From Pseudomonas kribbensis (GTDB lineage Bacteria > Pseudomonadota > Gammaproteobacteria > Pseudomonadales > Pseudomonadaceae), in the NCBI RefSeq assembly GCF_003352185.1, contig NZ_CP029608.1, forward strand, positions 4,754,501 to 4,818,500: a stretch of DNA of 64,000 nt, given 5' to 3'. The notes beneath the pieces were generated by a model. The model did not search any database. It was not told where the DNA came from and saw only the letters and a program-made list of their open reading frames with translations. Shown piece by piece: positions 53,403 through 62,593 of the stretch (positions are counted from its first letter, which is position 1; each line of letters starts with the position of its first letter). The position numbers and the translations under genes were made by a program.

Positions 53403-55100
53403 TTACGCGGCGCTCTTCGCCTTGATCTTCTTCAGCTCTTCGTCGCGTAACTCGCGGCGCAGGATCTTGCCAACGTTGGTGGTCGGCAGCGCATCGCGGA
53501 ATTCCACCGAACGCGGCACCTTGTAGCCGGTGACGTTGGCGCGCATGTGCTCCATCACCGTTTCCTTGGTCAGCGTGACGCCCGGCTTGGCGACGATAAA
53601 GATCTTGATCGCTTCGCCCGATTTCTCGTCCGGAATACCGATGGCTGCGCACTGCAACACGCCTGGCAGGGTCGCCAGCACGTCTTCCAGCTCGTTCGGA
53701 TACACGTTGAAACCGGAGACCAGGATCATGTCTTTCTTGCGATCGACAATGCGCATGTAGCCATCCGGCTGGATCACCGCGATGTCGCCGGTTTTCAGCC
53801 AGCCTTCGCTGTCGAGCATCTCGTCGGTGGCTTCCTGACGCTGCCAGTAGCCTTTCATCACTTGCGGGCCCTTGACGCACAGCTCGCCGATTTCGCCCAG
53901 CGGCTGCTCGACACCGGCGTCGTCGATGACTTTGCACAGGGTCGACGGCACCGGAATGCCGATGGTGCCGATCTGGATGTTCTGGATCGGGTTGACCGTG
54001 GCCACCGGGCTGGTTTCGGTCATGCCGTAACCTTCGCAGATCGGGCAACCGGTGACCGCTTTCCAGCGCTCGGCAGCGGCCAGTTGCAGGGCCATGCCGC
54101 CGGACAGGGTGACTTTCAGCGCCGAGAAATCCAGCTTGCGGAAACCTTCGTTGTTGCACAGGGCCACGAACAGCGTGTTGAGACCGACGAAACCGCTGAA
54201 CTTCCACTTCGACAGTTCCTTGACCATCGCCGGCAGGTCGCGCGGGTTGCTGATCAGGATGTTGTGGTTGCCGATCAGCATCATCGCCATGCAATGAAAG
54301 GTGAACGCATAAATGTGGTACAGCGGCAGCGGAGTGATCAGGATCTCGCAACCTTCATTGAGGTTGGAGCCCATCAGCGCCTTGCACTGCAGCATGTTGG
54401 CGACGAGGTTGCGATGGGTGAGCATCGCGCCCTTGGCCACGCCGGTGGTGCCGCCGGTGTATTGCAGCACCGCGACGTCGCCGCTGTTCGGGTTGGCTTC
54501 GGCGACCGGCTGGCCCTGGCCCTTGCTCAACACGTCGTTGAACTTGACGGCTTTTGGCAGGTGATAGGCCGGAACCATTTTCTTCACGTACTTGATGACG
54601 CTGTTGATCAGCAGACGCTTGAGCGGCGGCAACAGGTCGGCGACTTCGGTGACGATGACGTGTTTGACACCGGTTTTAGGCACCACGGCTTCGGCCAGGT
54701 GCGCCATGTTCGCCAGGCACACCAGCGCCTTGGCACCGGAGTCATTGAACTGGTGTTCCATTTCCCGCGCGGTGTACAGCGGGTTGGTATTGACCACGAT
54801 CAGCCCGGCACGGATGGCGCCGAAGACGGCGACCGGGTACTGCAACACGTTGGGCAGTTGCACGGCGATTCGATCACCGGGCTGCAAATCGGTATGCTGT
54901 TGCAGATAAGCGGCAAACGCACCGGACAATTCGTACAGTTCACCGTAGGTGATGGTCTTGCCCAGGTTGCTGAACGCCGGTTTGTCGGCGAAGCGTTGGC
55001 AGGATTGCTTCAACACTGCCTGAATATTCGGGTACTCGTCTGGATTGATGTCGGCAGCAATTCCAGCGGGGTACTTATCCTTCCAAAAGTCTTCGATCAT
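53403..55100 (-). CDS. fadD1: Long-chain fatty-acid-CoA ligase FadD1
   Basis: 565 residues of the acyl-adenylate family. The ATP loop YTGGTTGVAKGAMLTH, the core YGMTETSPVA and the C-terminal GDIAVIQPDGYMRIVDRKKDMI and PRSVEFRDALPTTNVGKILRREL are kept, so it activates fatty acids to acyl-CoA for beta-oxidation. In P. aeruginosa fadD2 and fadD1 lie in tandem in this order; this is the downstream gene. The 350-base gap upstream holds a REP pair and likely its own promoter. Confidence 0.95.
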   Translation of the reverse strand: MIEDFWKDKYPAGIAADINPDEYPNIQAVLKQSCQRFADKPAFSNLGKTITYGELYELSGAFAAYLQQHTDLQPGDRIAVQLPNVLQYPVAVFGAIRAGLIVVNTNPLYTAREMEHQFNDSGAKALVCLANMAHLAEAVVPKTGVKHVIVTEVADLLPPLKRLLINSVIKYVKKMVPAYHLPKAVKFNDVLSKGQGQPVAEANPNSGDVAVLQYTGGTTGVAKGAMLTHRNLVANMLQCKALMGSNLNEGCEILITPLPLYHIYAFTFHCMAMMLIGNHNILISNPRDLPAMVKELSKWKFSGFVGLNTLFVALCNNEGFRKLDFSALKVTLSGGMALQLAAAERWKAVTGCPICEGYGMTETSPVATVNPIQNIQIGTIGIPVPSTLCKVIDDAGVEQPLGEIGELCVKGPQVMKGYWQRQEATDEMLDSEGWLKTGDIAVIQPDGYMRIVDRKKDMILVSGFNVYPNELEDVLATLPGVLQCAAIGIPDEKSGEAIKIFIVAKPGVTLTKETVMEHMRANVTGYKVPRSVEFRDALPTTNVGKILRRELRDEELKKIKAKSAA

Positions 55101-55361
55101 GGAAGCCCACTCCTCAGCAACGCGAATTCAGCACCGCATTTGATGCGATTATTATTGGTGTTTGTTTTGTATTGGTGAATCTGGCTTTTTATCAGGCCGA
55201 GAAGTCACAAAGCGCGCCGAGAGTAGCAGCTTTGCCAAGGGTCGACCAGAGCCAAAAGTGGCCCGCATGGTCACTTTAATGACTCAAGAACTATTGGCAG
55301 TCATTTTAGAGCAAAAATCCTATAACACCCTGAAAGTCCCGGTTTACCGGGCCTTCAAAGC

Positions 55362-55437
55362 AAAAGATCGCAGCCTGCGGCAGCTCCGGAACCGGAAACG
55401 TGTTTCCTGGAAGCGTTACCGCAGGCTGCGATCTTTT
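55362..55437. repeat. REP pair with 19-base perfect arms
   Basis: AAAAGATCGCAGCCTGCGG and its exact complement surround 38 bases. It belongs to the GATCGCAGCC REP group rather than the GCTCCCACA group seen elsewhere in the window. Confidence 0.92.
55394..55407. promoter_or_regulatory. PsrA-like palindrome
   Basis: GGAAAC and GTTTCC separated by GT. The pattern matches PsrA sites, which control fatty-acid genes in Pseudomonas. It lies 294-307 bases before fadD1 and only 45 past fadD2, and inside the loop of a REP hairpin, so it may be chance. Confidence 0.35.
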
Positions 55438-55451
55438 TACTTCAAGCTGAC

Positions 55452-57140
55452 CTATGCGATATCGCGCAGCTCCCGCCGCAGGATCTTCCCGACAGGCGTC
55501 ATCGGCAGCGACTCACGCAGCACGATGTGCTTCGGCACCTTGTACGCGGTGAAATTCTCTTTGCAGTAGGCCTTCAGCTCTTCCAGGCTGACCCCGGTTT
55601 CCCGCGCCACCACAAACAGCTTCACCGCCTCCCCGGAACGCTCGTCCGGCACACCGATCACCGCACAGTTGGCGACTTTCGGATGGGCCATCACCACGTC
55701 TTCGATTTCGTTCGGGTACACGTTGAAACCGGAGACGATGATCATGTCTTTCTTGCGGTCGACGATGCGCACGAAGCCATCCGGGTCGATCACCGCAATG
55801 TCTCCGGACTTGAACCAGCCCTCGGCATCCAGCACTTCGGCGGTGGCCTCGGGTTTCTGCCAGTAGCCCTTCATGATCTGCGGGCCCTTGATGCACAGTT
55901 CGCCGCGCTCGCCCAAAGGTTGTTCGACGCCGTCGTCATTGATGACTTTCAATCGGGTGCCCGGCACCGGCAGGCCGACCGTACCGATTCGCGACAGCTC
56001 GCCGTACGGGTTGGTGCAGGCCACCGGCGAGGTTTCGGTCAGGCCGTAACCTTCGGTGATGCGGCAACCGGTGAGCTGCTCCCAACGCTCGGCGGTAGCC
56101 TTGACCAGCGCAGTGCCGCCGGAGTTGGTGAGTTTGAGCGTAGAGAAATCCAGGGTCTTGAAGTCCGGATGATCCATCAGCGCGACGAACAGGGTGTTGA
56201 GTCCCAGCAGCGCCGAGAACTTCCAGTTCTTCAGCTCCTTGATGAAGCCGCCGATGTCCCGCGGATTGGTAATCAGCACGTTGTGATTGCCGGACACCAT
56301 CATGCACATGCAATTCGCGGTGAAAGCATAGATGTGGTACAGCGGCAGCGGCGCGATCATCACTTCCTGGCCTTCGCGCAACAACGGCTGACCGTCGCTG
56401 CCGAACTGACCAAGACAGGCGCGCACCTGCTGCATGTTGGCCACCAGATTGCCGTGGGTGAGCATCGCGCCCTTGGCCAGGCCGGTGGTGCCGCCGGTGT
56501 ATTGCAGCACGGCGATGTCATCCAGGCCGACCTTCAACGGCTTGATGCCCAGGCCCCGGCCCATGCGCAAGGCGCTCTTGAAGGAAATCGCCTGGGGCAG
56601 TGAATACGCCGGGACCATTTTTTTCACTTTGCTGACCACGGTGTTGACCAGCCAGCCCTTGGCGGTGGGCATCAGGTCGCCCATCTTCGCTTCGATCAGG
56701 TACTGGATGTCGGTGTCAGGCAGCACTTCCTGGACTTTCTGGCCGAACATGTTCAGGTACACCAGCGCCCGGGCACCGGAGTCCTTGAACTGGTGACGCA
56801 TCTCCCGCGCGGTGTACAGCGGATTGGTGTTGACCACGATCAGCCCGGCGCGCAAGGCACCGAACACGGCAATCGGATAATGCAGGACGTTGGGCATCTG
56901 CACCGCGATGCGATCCCCCGGCGCCAGATCAGTGTGGGCTTGCAGGTAACCGGCGAACGCGGCGCTCTGGCGCTCGAGCTCGGCGTAGGTCAGGGTCACG
57001 CCCATGTTGCTGAACGCCGGGCGGTCAGCGAATTTCTTGCAGGAACGCTCGAACACCTCGATCACCGACTTGAATTCATTCGCGTCGATGTCCAGGGGTA
57101 CGCCCGCCGGGCGTTTGTCATTCCAGAAATCAGGTTGCAT
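55452..57140 (-). CDS. fadD2: Long-chain fatty-acid-CoA ligase FadD2
   Basis: 562 residues, about the same length and order of motifs as FadD1: YTGGTTGLAKGAMLTH, EGYGLTETSPVACTN, GDIAVIDPDGFVRIVDRKKDMI, VLRESLPMTPVGKILRREL. It is upstream of fadD1 and divergent from the alpha/beta hydrolase gene (249 bases), the arrangement PA3300-PA3301 in P. aeruginosa. It activates fatty acids, probably with different chain-length preference from FadD1. Confidence 0.95.
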   Translation of the reverse strand: MQPDFWNDKRPAGVPLDIDANEFKSVIEVFERSCKKFADRPAFSNMGVTLTYAELERQSAAFAGYLQAHTDLAPGDRIAVQMPNVLHYPIAVFGALRAGLIVVNTNPLYTAREMRHQFKDSGARALVYLNMFGQKVQEVLPDTDIQYLIEAKMGDLMPTAKGWLVNTVVSKVKKMVPAYSLPQAISFKSALRMGRGLGIKPLKVGLDDIAVLQYTGGTTGLAKGAMLTHGNLVANMQQVRACLGQFGSDGQPLLREGQEVMIAPLPLYHIYAFTANCMCMMVSGNHNVLITNPRDIGGFIKELKNWKFSALLGLNTLFVALMDHPDFKTLDFSTLKLTNSGGTALVKATAERWEQLTGCRITEGYGLTETSPVACTNPYGELSRIGTVGLPVPGTRLKVINDDGVEQPLGERGELCIKGPQIMKGYWQKPEATAEVLDAEGWFKSGDIAVIDPDGFVRIVDRKKDMIIVSGFNVYPNEIEDVVMAHPKVANCAVIGVPDERSGEAVKLFVVARETGVSLEELKAYCKENFTAYKVPKHIVLRESLPMTPVGKILRRELRDIA

Positions 57141-57388
57141 TGTTCTTGTCCTCTTTACCTGAGCCGATCCGGGGCCGCTTCGCTGTCATTTCTTTCTATC
57201 CCTGAAAAAGCCGAGAGCAAAAAGCGGGGCTTCACGGACACTAGCAGCTATGGTCATTCAGGCAAATATGGGCAGCGTCCTCATTGATCGTGTGAATCTT
57301 CCTGCCGTGGCGTGAGCTGATCGGACGCGCTATACAATGCAATCTCTGCAATCCCCTGCAACAAAAGCATGCCGCAAAAGGAATCGCC

Positions 57389-58333
57389 ATGATCCACGAC
57401 ACTTTCTGGCTGGACGCGAGTGACCGCAGCCGCCTCTTCGTCAACCAGTGGCTGCCGAACGCGCCGCTGAAGGCGGTGATTCTGCTGGCCCACGGCATGG
57501 CCGAGCACAGCGCTCGGTATGCGCGACTGGCCGAATCGTTCTGTGCCGAAGGCTACGGTGTGTATGCGCCCGATCAACGCGGTCATGGCAAAACCGCCGA
57601 TCATGGGACGCTCGGGCATTTCGCCGACGACGATGGCTGGTGCAAGGTGGTCGGTGATCTCGCGAGCCTCAACCAGTTCCTGGGCCAGCGTCATCCGAGC
57701 GTGCCGATCGTGCTGCTCGGGCACAGTATGGGCAGCTACATCGCGCAGGCTTATCTGCTGCATCACAGCGCCAGCCTGCACGGCGCGATTCTCAGCGGCT
57801 CGAATTTCCAGCCGGTTGCGCTGTACCGCGCGGCCCGGCAGATCGCCCGGTTCGAAAAATTGCGTCAGGGCGCCAAGGGTCGCAGTGCGCTGATCGAATG
57901 GCTGTCGTTCGGCTCGTTCAACAACAAGTTCAAACCGGCACGCACCGCGTTTGACTGGCTGAGTCGCGATCCGGCTGAAGTCGACAAGTACGCCACAGAT
58001 CCGCTGTGCGGCTTTCGCTGCACCAACCAGCTATGGATCGACCTGCTCGGCGGGTTGCAGCAAATCAGCAAAGCGTCCAATCTCGCCCAGATCGACCCGG
58101 GCCTGCCGTTGCTGGTGATTGGCGGCGAATGTGATCCGGTGAGTGAGGGCAAGCGTCTGACTGATCTGGCCAATGCCTTGCGCTCGGCCGGCAGCCAGAA
58201 CCTGCAACTGAAGATCTACCCGCAGGCGCGGCACGAATTGTTCAATGAGACCAACCGCGACGAAGTGACCGCCGATGTGCTGGCCTGGATCGACCAGGCG
58301 CTGAGCCATCCCCGCCCACACCGCAGCGAATAA
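57389..58333 (+). CDS. Alpha/beta hydrolase, monoacylglycerol lipase-like
   Basis: 314 residues. The nucleophile elbow is LLGHSMGSYIAQAYL (GHSMG), with the oxyanion region ILLAHGMAEHSARYARLAESF and APDQRGHGKT typical of lysophospholipase/monoacylglycerol lipase enzymes. The Asp and His follow in VIGGECDPVSEGKRLTDL and YPQARHELFNETNRDEV. It corresponds to PA3301, next to fadD2 and the MaoC gene, and probably liberates fatty acids for activation. Confidence 0.92.
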   Translation: MIHDTFWLDASDRSRLFVNQWLPNAPLKAVILLAHGMAEHSARYARLAESFCAEGYGVYAPDQRGHGKTADHGTLGHFADDDGWCKVVGDLASLNQFLGQRHPSVPIVLLGHSMGSYIAQAYLLHHSASLHGAILSGSNFQPVALYRAARQIARFEKLRQGAKGRSALIEWLSFGSFNNKFKPARTAFDWLSRDPAEVDKYATDPLCGFRCTNQLWIDLLGGLQQISKASNLAQIDPGLPLLVIGGECDPVSEGKRLTDLANALRSAGSQNLQLKIYPQARHELFNETNRDEVTADVLAWIDQALSHPRPHRSE

Positions 58334-58378
58334 TTTTTTGTGGATTCATTTAATCCGTCACAGGAACCGATACCGATG

Positions 58379-58846
58379 ACCCAGGTTACCAACATCCCTT
58401 ACGAAGCCCTCGAAGTCGGCCAGACCGCCAGCTACAGCAAGACTGTCGAAGAGCGCGACATTCAGCTGTTCGCCGCGATGTCCGGCGATCACAACCCGGT
58501 GCACCTGGACGCCGAGTTCGCCGCCGCCAGCATGTTCAAGGAACGCATCGCCCACGGCATGTTCAGCGGTGCGCTGATCAGTGCGGCCGTGGCGTGCGAG
58601 TTGCCTGGGCCGGGCACCATTTATATCGGTCAGCAAATGAGCTTCCAGAAACCGGTGAAGATCGGCGACACCCTGACCGTGCGCCTGGAAATCCTCGAGA
58701 AACTGCCGAAATTCCGCGTGCGTATTGCCACTCGCGTGTTCAACCAGCGCGATGAGCTGGTGGTGGACGGCGAGGCGGAGATCCTGGCGCCGCGCAAGCA
58801 ACAGACCGTTACCCTGCCGACCTTGCCGGCCATCAGCATCGGCTGA
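58379..58846 (+). CDS. MaoC-type (R)-enoyl-CoA hydratase
   Basis: 155 residues from ATG 58379, with AGGAA before it; a longer in-frame GTG start would add 13 unrelated residues. The hydratase-2 motif is intact: FAAMSGDHNPVHLDAEFAAAS with MFKERIAHGMFSGAL following. It hydrates trans-2-enoyl-CoA to (R)-3-hydroxyacyl-CoA, or the reverse, linking beta-oxidation to other uses. It is 45 bases downstream of the hydrolase gene in one operon and ends at a terminator. Confidence 0.92.
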   Translation, partial: TQVTNIPYEALEVGQTASYSKTVEERDIQLFAAMSGDHNPVHLDAEFAAASMFKERIAHGMFSGALISAAVACELPGPGTIYIGQQMSFQKPVKIGDTLTVRLEILEKLPKFRVRIATRVFNQRDELVVDGEAEILAPRKQQTVTLPTLPAISIG

Positions 58847-58857
58847 TTGTCCTCGAC

Positions 58858-58889
58858 ATAAAAAACGCCAGACTAGCTGGCGTTTTTTG
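58858..58889. terminator. Bidirectional terminator
   Basis: AACGCCAG pairs with CTGGCGTT around ACTAG, with A and T runs; it ends the MaoC gene and the DUF2383 gene. Confidence 0.95.
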
Positions 58890-58903
58890 TGGGCGTTGAT
58901 CGC

Positions 58904-59371
58904 TTACGAGCGGGCACGCGCCTGATTGCGCAGCGCTTTCACCTGATCGTGATTGCGTTGCACGCCGTGGTACTGGCGCTCGACCAGATCACGAATGCCG
59001 ACCAGGTTGTGCTTGTTGATCTTCTCGATCGCTTCACGATAAGCCTTCAAGGCGTGGTCTTCACCGCGCTCGGCTTCGTTGAGCACGGCCTCTTCGTCCT
59101 TGCCGGTGAACATGGCTTTGACGTCGACCCAGCGACGGTGCAGGTCACCGCTGACACTGGTCGAGGTTTCCGGATCGCCACCCATCGAGCGCACGGTCGC
59201 CTGCAACTCGGCTGCAGCCGTAGCGCAGTCGGCGGAGCGTTTCACGAACAGGGTTTTCAGTTCCGGGTGCTTGATGTCTTCAGCGCAGGTCTTGAACCCT
59301 TCCTGACCGTCCTTGCTGGTTTCGATCAGGTCGTTGAGGACGGAGATGGCTTCTTTATTCATGTCAGTCAT
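58904..59371 (-). CDS. PA2169-type DUF2383 four-helix protein
   Basis: 155 residues from ATG 59371, with AAGGAA eight bases upstream. The pattern MTDMNKEAISVLNDLIETSKDG, then FKTCAEDIKHPELKTLF and VLNEAERGEDHALKAYREAI, is that of the DUF2383 four-helix-bundle family with ferritin-like fold but without evident iron ligands. Expressed in biofilms and stationary phase in other pseudomonads. No known activity. Confidence 0.92.
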   Translation of the reverse strand: MTDMNKEAISVLNDLIETSKDGQEGFKTCAEDIKHPELKTLFVKRSADCATAAAELQATVRSMGGDPETSTSVSGDLHRRWVDVKAMFTGKDEEAVLNEAERGEDHALKAYREAIEKINKHNLVGIRDLVERQYHGVQRNHDQVKALRNQARARS

Positions 59372-59576
59372 TTTTCAATTCCTTGCGTGGGTGAAAGATG
59401 CAAGGAGTGTTGCAGTGGTCATGCCAGCTTCCACTAAAGAATTTAATTGTTATTTTTCAATGAAATACAAATAAAACGGAAATCTGTATGCCTGTTATTT
59501 GCATGATCTGTCATTTGGCCTGCATGCAGAATGCCTGTATTTTCCAAAGTGTTTTCAAAGCCAGACGATTTCAACG

Positions 59577-59813
59577 ATGAACCCCGAAAAACTCGAACTG
59601 CTGATTACCCGCGAAATGCCCTTCGGCAAGTACAAGGGACGGATCATTGCCGACCTCCCCGGCCCGTACCTGAACTGGTTCGCCCGGGAAGGGTTCCCCC
59701 ACGGCGAACTCGGCGGCCTGCTGGCGCTCATGCAGGAAATCGATCACAACGGCCTGTCGGAGCTGCTTGAACCGTTGCGCGCCAAACATGGCAAACCCGC
59801 CCCGCGCCACTGA
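59577..59813 (+). CDS. DUF3820 / QSregVF-type small protein
   Basis: 78 residues from ATG 59577; the in-frame upstream part is not family-like. MPFGKYKGRIIADLPGPYLNWFAREGFP is the hallmark of the family named after a quorum-sensing-regulated virulence factor of P. aeruginosa. Its role is not understood. The class V aminotransferase gene begins 30 bases later and may be co-transcribed. Confidence 0.9.
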   Translation: MNPEKLELLITREMPFGKYKGRIIADLPGPYLNWFAREGFPHGELGGLLALMQEIDHNGLSELLEPLRAKHGKPAPRH

Positions 59814-59843
59814 GGCGTTACCCTGATCCGAGTCGAATCGACC

Positions 59844-61025
59844 ATGCCCGATAACACCCGCCGCGCCCGAGATGAAGCCTTCTGGCAAACCTTCGCCGAC
59901 CGTTACGACCGCCATCCCGGCCCCGTGAACCTGGAAAACGGCTACTTCGGACGCATGTCGCGCACCGTGGTCGAGGACTATCAGCGCCATATCGAACAGA
60001 TCAACAACAGCAACTCGATCTATGTGCGCCAACGCTTCGAACAGCACGACAGCCTCGACATCCGCGCGCAACTGGCCGAGCTGATCGGCGTGCGTGCGCA
60101 AAGCGTCGCTTTCACCCAGAACGCCACCGCCGGCCTGCAGTCGCTGATCCGCAACTACAACCGGCTGGAGCCTGGCGATCAGGTGCTGCTCTGCGATCTG
60201 GAATACGACACGGTCAAGGGCGCGATGCGCTGGCTGGCCCGCCATCGCGGGGTCGAGGTGATCGAGATCGAGCACACGCACCCGGCCAGCTTCGACAGTC
60301 TGCTGGCGACTTACCGCGAAACTTTCATTCGCCATCCAAAGCTCAAGCTGATGGCGCTGACCCACGTCACCCACCGCACCGGACTGGTGATGCCGGTGCA
60401 AGCCATCGCTGCACTGGCCAAGGAGCACGGCGTCGACATCATCCTCGATGGCGCCCACGCCCTCGGCCAGCTCGAGTTCGATCTGGAAGCACTGGGCATC
60501 GCCTTCGCCGGGTACAACCTGCACAAATGGATCGGCTCGCCGCTGACCCTGGGCTTTTTGTATATCGCCCCCCAACGCCTGGCCGACATCGACCCGGACA
60601 TGGGCGAGATGCATTTCCCGCTCAACGACATTCGCTCGCGCACGCCCTACAGCACGCCGAACATTCCGGCGCTGATGACCTTGCCGCTGGTGTTCGAGGA
60701 ACACCGTGCACTCGGTGGTGCAGCGGCCAAGGGCGCACGGGTCAATTACCTGCGCAACCTGTGGGTCAGCGCCGTGCGCAACCTGCCGGGCATAGAGGTC
60801 ACGACCCCGGACGATCCGCGTCTGTATTGCGGCATCACCTCGATGCGCTTTACCCGGCATGCCGACCAGCAGGCGATGGTCGAGCGCCTGCTCAACGACT
60901 ACAACCTGTTCACCGTGGTGCGCAACGGCGCGGCCTGCGGGCCGTGCATCCGTATCACGCCGTCGTTGACCACCACGGCGGCGGAGATTCAGTCGCTGGT
61001 TCTGGCGCTCAATGAATTGCGTTAA
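59844..61025 (+). CDS. Class V PLP-dependent aminotransferase-fold enzyme
   Basis: 393 residues. The fold is that of isopenicillin-N-epimerase-like/cysteine-desulfurase-like enzymes: TQNATAGLQSLIRNYNRLEPGDQVLL, MALTHVTHRTGLVMPV, DIILDGAHALGQLEFD and the Schiff-base Lys228 in GYNLHKWIGSPLTLGFLY. Homologues are annotated as putative epimerases or desulfurases without proven activity. It tail-overlaps the convergent dioxygenase gene by four bases at the stops. Confidence 0.92.
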   Translation: MPDNTRRARDEAFWQTFADRYDRHPGPVNLENGYFGRMSRTVVEDYQRHIEQINNSNSIYVRQRFEQHDSLDIRAQLAELIGVRAQSVAFTQNATAGLQSLIRNYNRLEPGDQVLLCDLEYDTVKGAMRWLARHRGVEVIEIEHTHPASFDSLLATYRETFIRHPKLKLMALTHVTHRTGLVMPVQAIAALAKEHGVDIILDGAHALGQLEFDLEALGIAFAGYNLHKWIGSPLTLGFLYIAPQRLADIDPDMGEMHFPLNDIRSRTPYSTPNIPALMTLPLVFEEHRALGGAAAKGARVNYLRNLWVSAVRNLPGIEVTTPDDPRLYCGITSMRFTRHADQQAMVERLLNDYNLFTVVRNGAACGPCIRITPSLTTTAAEIQSLVLALNELR

Positions 61026-61738
61026 ACCGTGTACTTGTCGAAATCCTCGGGCTTGATCTGCGACGACACCGCAAAGGTGTCGATGCCGATCGTGAGGTGG
61101 CCGAAGTAACCGTCCTCGTGGGAGTCACGGCCGATTGGCCAGACCGTCAGCGTCGAGGCCTCCCCGCCCATCCGGGTGTAGTAGTGGTCCTGGCAATTGT
61201 TCAGCGGTGAGGACGCCCGCCCACGATAAGCCTTGGCGTTGAGCACCCCGCGAGAAACCACCTCAGGAAAGTACAGCTGTCCGACCCAGGCCACATTGCG
61301 CTCATCGAGGTATTCGTTGCCGGCAACGATGCGCACCGCCACGTGAATGTGCAAGGCACGCCCGGCATAAAACCCCGGATAGATCGTGGTGAAACGCACC
61401 CTGCCCTTGTGATCACTGAACTGGCCGCCGCGCAGGTAGGTGTCGTCGTCGGTTCGCGGGATCGAGCCGATGTCTTCAACGTCGACTTCCTGATCCGGGT
61501 TGACCCGGCTCCACCCGGAATAGGCACCACGCGCGTTGCAGTGCCAGATATCCACCAGTGCACCGCTGACCGGTTCGGCGGTCATGGCATCGACGATGGT
61601 CAGGCGCAACAGCAAAGGCAGGCCCTCGGCACCTTCGCTGATGTTGCGGCGCAGCAGTTTTGGATTGCGAAAATACGGCCCGGCGACTTGCTCGGGGGCC
61701 AGTTGATATACCGATGGAGCTGAAGGCTGGTTATCCAT
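61022..61738 (-). CDS. Intradiol ring-cleavage dioxygenase-like protein
   Basis: 238 residues. The protocatechuate 3,4-dioxygenase-like signatures include AGPYFRNPKLLRRNI, VDIWHCNARGAYSGWS and TIYPGFYAGRALHIHVAV (Tyr and His iron ligands in YPGFY and HIHV). It is one of the single-chain members without a second subunit. Cleavage of a catechol is likely but the substrate is unknown. It stands alone and ends against the aminotransferase gene. Confidence 0.9.
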   Translation of the reverse strand: MDNQPSAPSVYQLAPEQVAGPYFRNPKLLRRNISEGAEGLPLLLRLTIVDAMTAEPVSGALVDIWHCNARGAYSGWSRVNPDQEVDVEDIGSIPRTDDDTYLRGGQFSDHKGRVRFTTIYPGFYAGRALHIHVAVRIVAGNEYLDERNVAWVGQLYFPEVVSRGVLNAKAYRGRASSPLNNCQDHYYTRMGGEASTLTVWPIGRDSHEDGYFGHLTIGIDTFAVSSQIKPEDFDKYTV

Positions 61739-61836
61739 GAGGCGTTCTCTCTTCCATAAGATGAACGCAGGTTAACGCCACACGCAAAGGCAGATGCGGT
61801 AACTATGTATCGCGAGATAACGAAGGTTTTTGCGGG

Positions 61837-61872
61837 CAAAAAAAAACGGTGCACCGACCAAGCGCACCGTTA
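61837..61872 (-). terminator. Terminator of the zwf-pgl-eda operon
   Basis: AACGGTGC (61846-61853) pairs with GCACCGTT around an 11-base loop; on the minus strand it is followed by a long T run. Confidence 0.9.
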
Positions 61873-61910
61873 AAGCCGTAGAACACACAACGAAGTGTCG
61901 GGTGAAGCGA

Positions 61911-62576
61911 TCAGTCCAGCAGCGCCAAAGCCTCGGCGGTGCATTCCTGGATGCGGGCCCAGTCGCCGTTCTTGATCCACTCCGGATCAAGCATCCAGCT
62001 ACCGCCCACGCACATGACGTTTTTCAGCGCCATGTAGCTCTTGATGTTGGCAGGACCCACGCCGCCGGTCGGGCAGAATTTCACTTCGCCGAACGGGCCG
62101 CCGAGGGCCTTGATCGCCGCCACGCCGCCGCTGACTTCAGCGGGGAACAACTTGAAGCGGCGATAACCCAGGCCATAGCCTTCCATGATGCCGGAGGCGT
62201 TGCTGATGCCCGGCAGCAGCGGGATCGGGCTTTCAACGCTGGCTTCCAGCAGGTCACGGGTGATGCCCGGGGTGACGATGAATTGCGAACCGGCCGCTTC
62301 GGCCGCGGCCAGCATGTTGCGGTCGAGCACGGTGCCGGCACCGGTCACCAGTTCCGGACGCTGCTCGCGCAGGATTTGGATCGCCTTGAGGCCGAACTGC
62401 GAACGCAGGGTCACTTCCAGCGCGGTCAGACCACCGGCGGCCAGGGCGTCGGCCAGCGGCAGCACATCCTGTTCACGGGCGATGGTGATCACCGGCAGGA
62501 TCCGCGCCTTGGCGCAGAGGCTGTCGATCAGGGCAACTTTGTCCGCCATGGAAACGGTCGGGGATGGGGTTGTCAT
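61911..62576 (-). CDS. eda: KDPG aldolase
   Basis: 221 residues from ATG 62576, with AAGGAAC before it. The class I aldolase signature is present: EVTLRSQFGLKAIQ, LVTGAGTVLD, IVTPG and the Schiff-base Lys in RFKLFPAEVSGG. It splits 2-keto-3-deoxy-6-phosphogluconate into pyruvate and glyceraldehyde 3-phosphate, the last step of the Entner-Doudoroff pathway. It is the distal gene of the zwf-pgl-eda operon. In pseudomonads this operon is repressed by HexR, whose gene should lie to the right of the window. Confidence 0.96.
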   Translation of the reverse strand: MTTPSPTVSMADKVALIDSLCAKARILPVITIAREQDVLPLADALAAGGLTALEVTLRSQFGLKAIQILREQRPELVTGAGTVLDRNMLAAAEAAGSQFIVTPGITRDLLEASVESPIPLLPGISNASGIMEGYGLGYRRFKLFPAEVSGGVAAIKALGGPFGEVKFCPTGGVGPANIKSYMALKNVMCVGGSWMLDPEWIKNGDWARIQECTAEALALLD

Positions 62577-62593
62577 AGCGGCTGTTCCTTGGC

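Larger units (their letters stand above)
55101..55451. other. Gap between fadD2 and fadD1 with REP pair and PsrA-like palindrome
   Basis: 350 bases without a gene. A REP pair with 19-base perfect arms occupies 55362-55380 and 55419-55437 (AAAAGATCGCAGCCTGCGG and complement). Inside its loop lies GGAAAC-GT-GTTTCC (55394-55407), which fits the PsrA pattern (G/C)AAAC-N2-4-GTTT(G/C). A smaller hairpin CCCGG-TTTA-CCGGG is at about 55338-55352. The rest looks like an AT-rich fadD1 promoter. Confidence 0.6.

Noticed and set aside
53547..55178. A 543-codon plus-strand frame
   Set aside because: Antisense to fadD1, whose ATP loop and C-terminal motifs are clear.
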